A DNA stretch of 64,000 bases from Siderastrea radians. Lineage: Eukaryota; Cnidaria; Anthozoa; Scleractinia; Rhizangiidae. The stretch covers positions 1,984,501-2,048,500 of the forward strand of contig OZ024894.1 in the NCBI GenBank assembly GCA_964017195.1, read 5' to 3'. Position 1 is the first letter of the stretch, and the number at the start of each line of letters is the position of its first letter. Below are positions 63,801 through 64,000 of this stretch, in pieces. The position numbers and the translations under genes were made by a program. Below the pieces are notes generated by a model. The model searched no databases, was not told the origin of the DNA, and saw only the letters and a program-made list of their open reading frames with translations.

Positions 63801-64000
63801 TCGTCTATTTTGCTTCCGTAATTGTTACTAACAGTATTGTCGCGCTAATTTCAGTGATAAGTAGTTCTTCATTAGCGGACTAATCAACCTGGCGTTTTCC
63901 TGGGAACCAATTGCGTTGTCCGCAACTGCACATTTTTATTGATCACGGAATGTTTTTGTACTGTTATTCCATCCTCACGAAAACGACCAAAAGCGAGCCA

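Larger units (their letters stand above)
56724..64000. other. Mostly non-coding right end
   Basis: I support no further protein exon. Contents noted separately: a direct repeat pair, a tRNA-like sequence, a hairpin and a MITE. Short ATG-donor combinations occur at 61729-61743 (MLANE then GTATGT) and 63129-63140 (MEWV then GTAAGT) and could be alternative first exons, but the evidence is thin. 61860-63700 shows no recognised structure. Confidence 0.45.

Overview
The window is animal nuclear DNA, most likely from an anthozoan cnidarian (a stony coral or sea anemone). The genes are intron-rich with GT-AG junctions, the receptor families are metazoan, intergenic DNA is AT-rich and full of short inverted-repeat elements, and a complete Polinton/Maverick DNA virus-like element is present. 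The species assignment is inference.

Bases 1-29813 are dominated by one minus-strand gene, a Cys-loop nicotinic acetylcholine receptor (nAChR) alpha-type subunit. Seven of its exons join in phase from a signal-peptide exon (29813-29768) to the TM3 exon (4061-3906), and a last exon (about 2127-1910) carries TM4. One intracellular-loop exon was not resolved. Its second intron, about 20.4 kb, hosts other genes. An apparently intact five-exon sterol C-24 methyltransferase gene (SMT, plus strand, 10582-14985) lies there. So do three related class A GPCR copies on the minus strand: two intact single-exon genes (20654-19737 and 27181-26252) and a 5'-truncated relic (about 17690-17208). A second SMT copy (22979 to about 25710) is a pseudogene with several lesions. 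The intron grew by segmental duplication of an SMT+GPCR block.

Bases 29814-32975 hold a tRNA-Leu(CAG) gene, simple repeats and no clear protein gene.

Bases 32982-49726 are a 16,745-bp Polinton with a 6-bp target-site duplication (CAGATT) and 378-bp terminal inverted repeats that look identical by eye. It carries: protein-primed DNA polymerase B, a chromodomain integrase, an FtsK/HerA-type packaging ATPase, an adenain/Ulp1-like protease, a major capsid protein, a penton-like minor capsid protein, several small virion-type proteins with Gly-Gly/Gly-x-Gly maturation-like sites, a parvovirus-like phospholipase A2 protein, a fibre-like protein with phage tail-fibre repeats and a lectin-like C-terminus, and a small Cys-rich protein. 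All principal genes look open, so the element appears young. The most notable signal is a T-TTA-AAC heptamer directly before the phospholipase stop codon. A -1 shift there leads into the integrase frame, which has no ATG upstream of its first catalytic Asp. A similar but weaker case (A15 run) precedes the protease, which also lacks an ATG at its apparent N-terminus.

Bases 49733-64000 are mostly non-coding. They contain a candidate TATA promoter with a 5' UTR exon (to 50017), a candidate first coding exon (56634-56723) of an unidentified plus-strand gene, several MITE-like elements, a tRNA-like sequence and direct repeats. Exon calls rest on splice consensus, phase and family resemblance read by eye; no search or alignment program was run.
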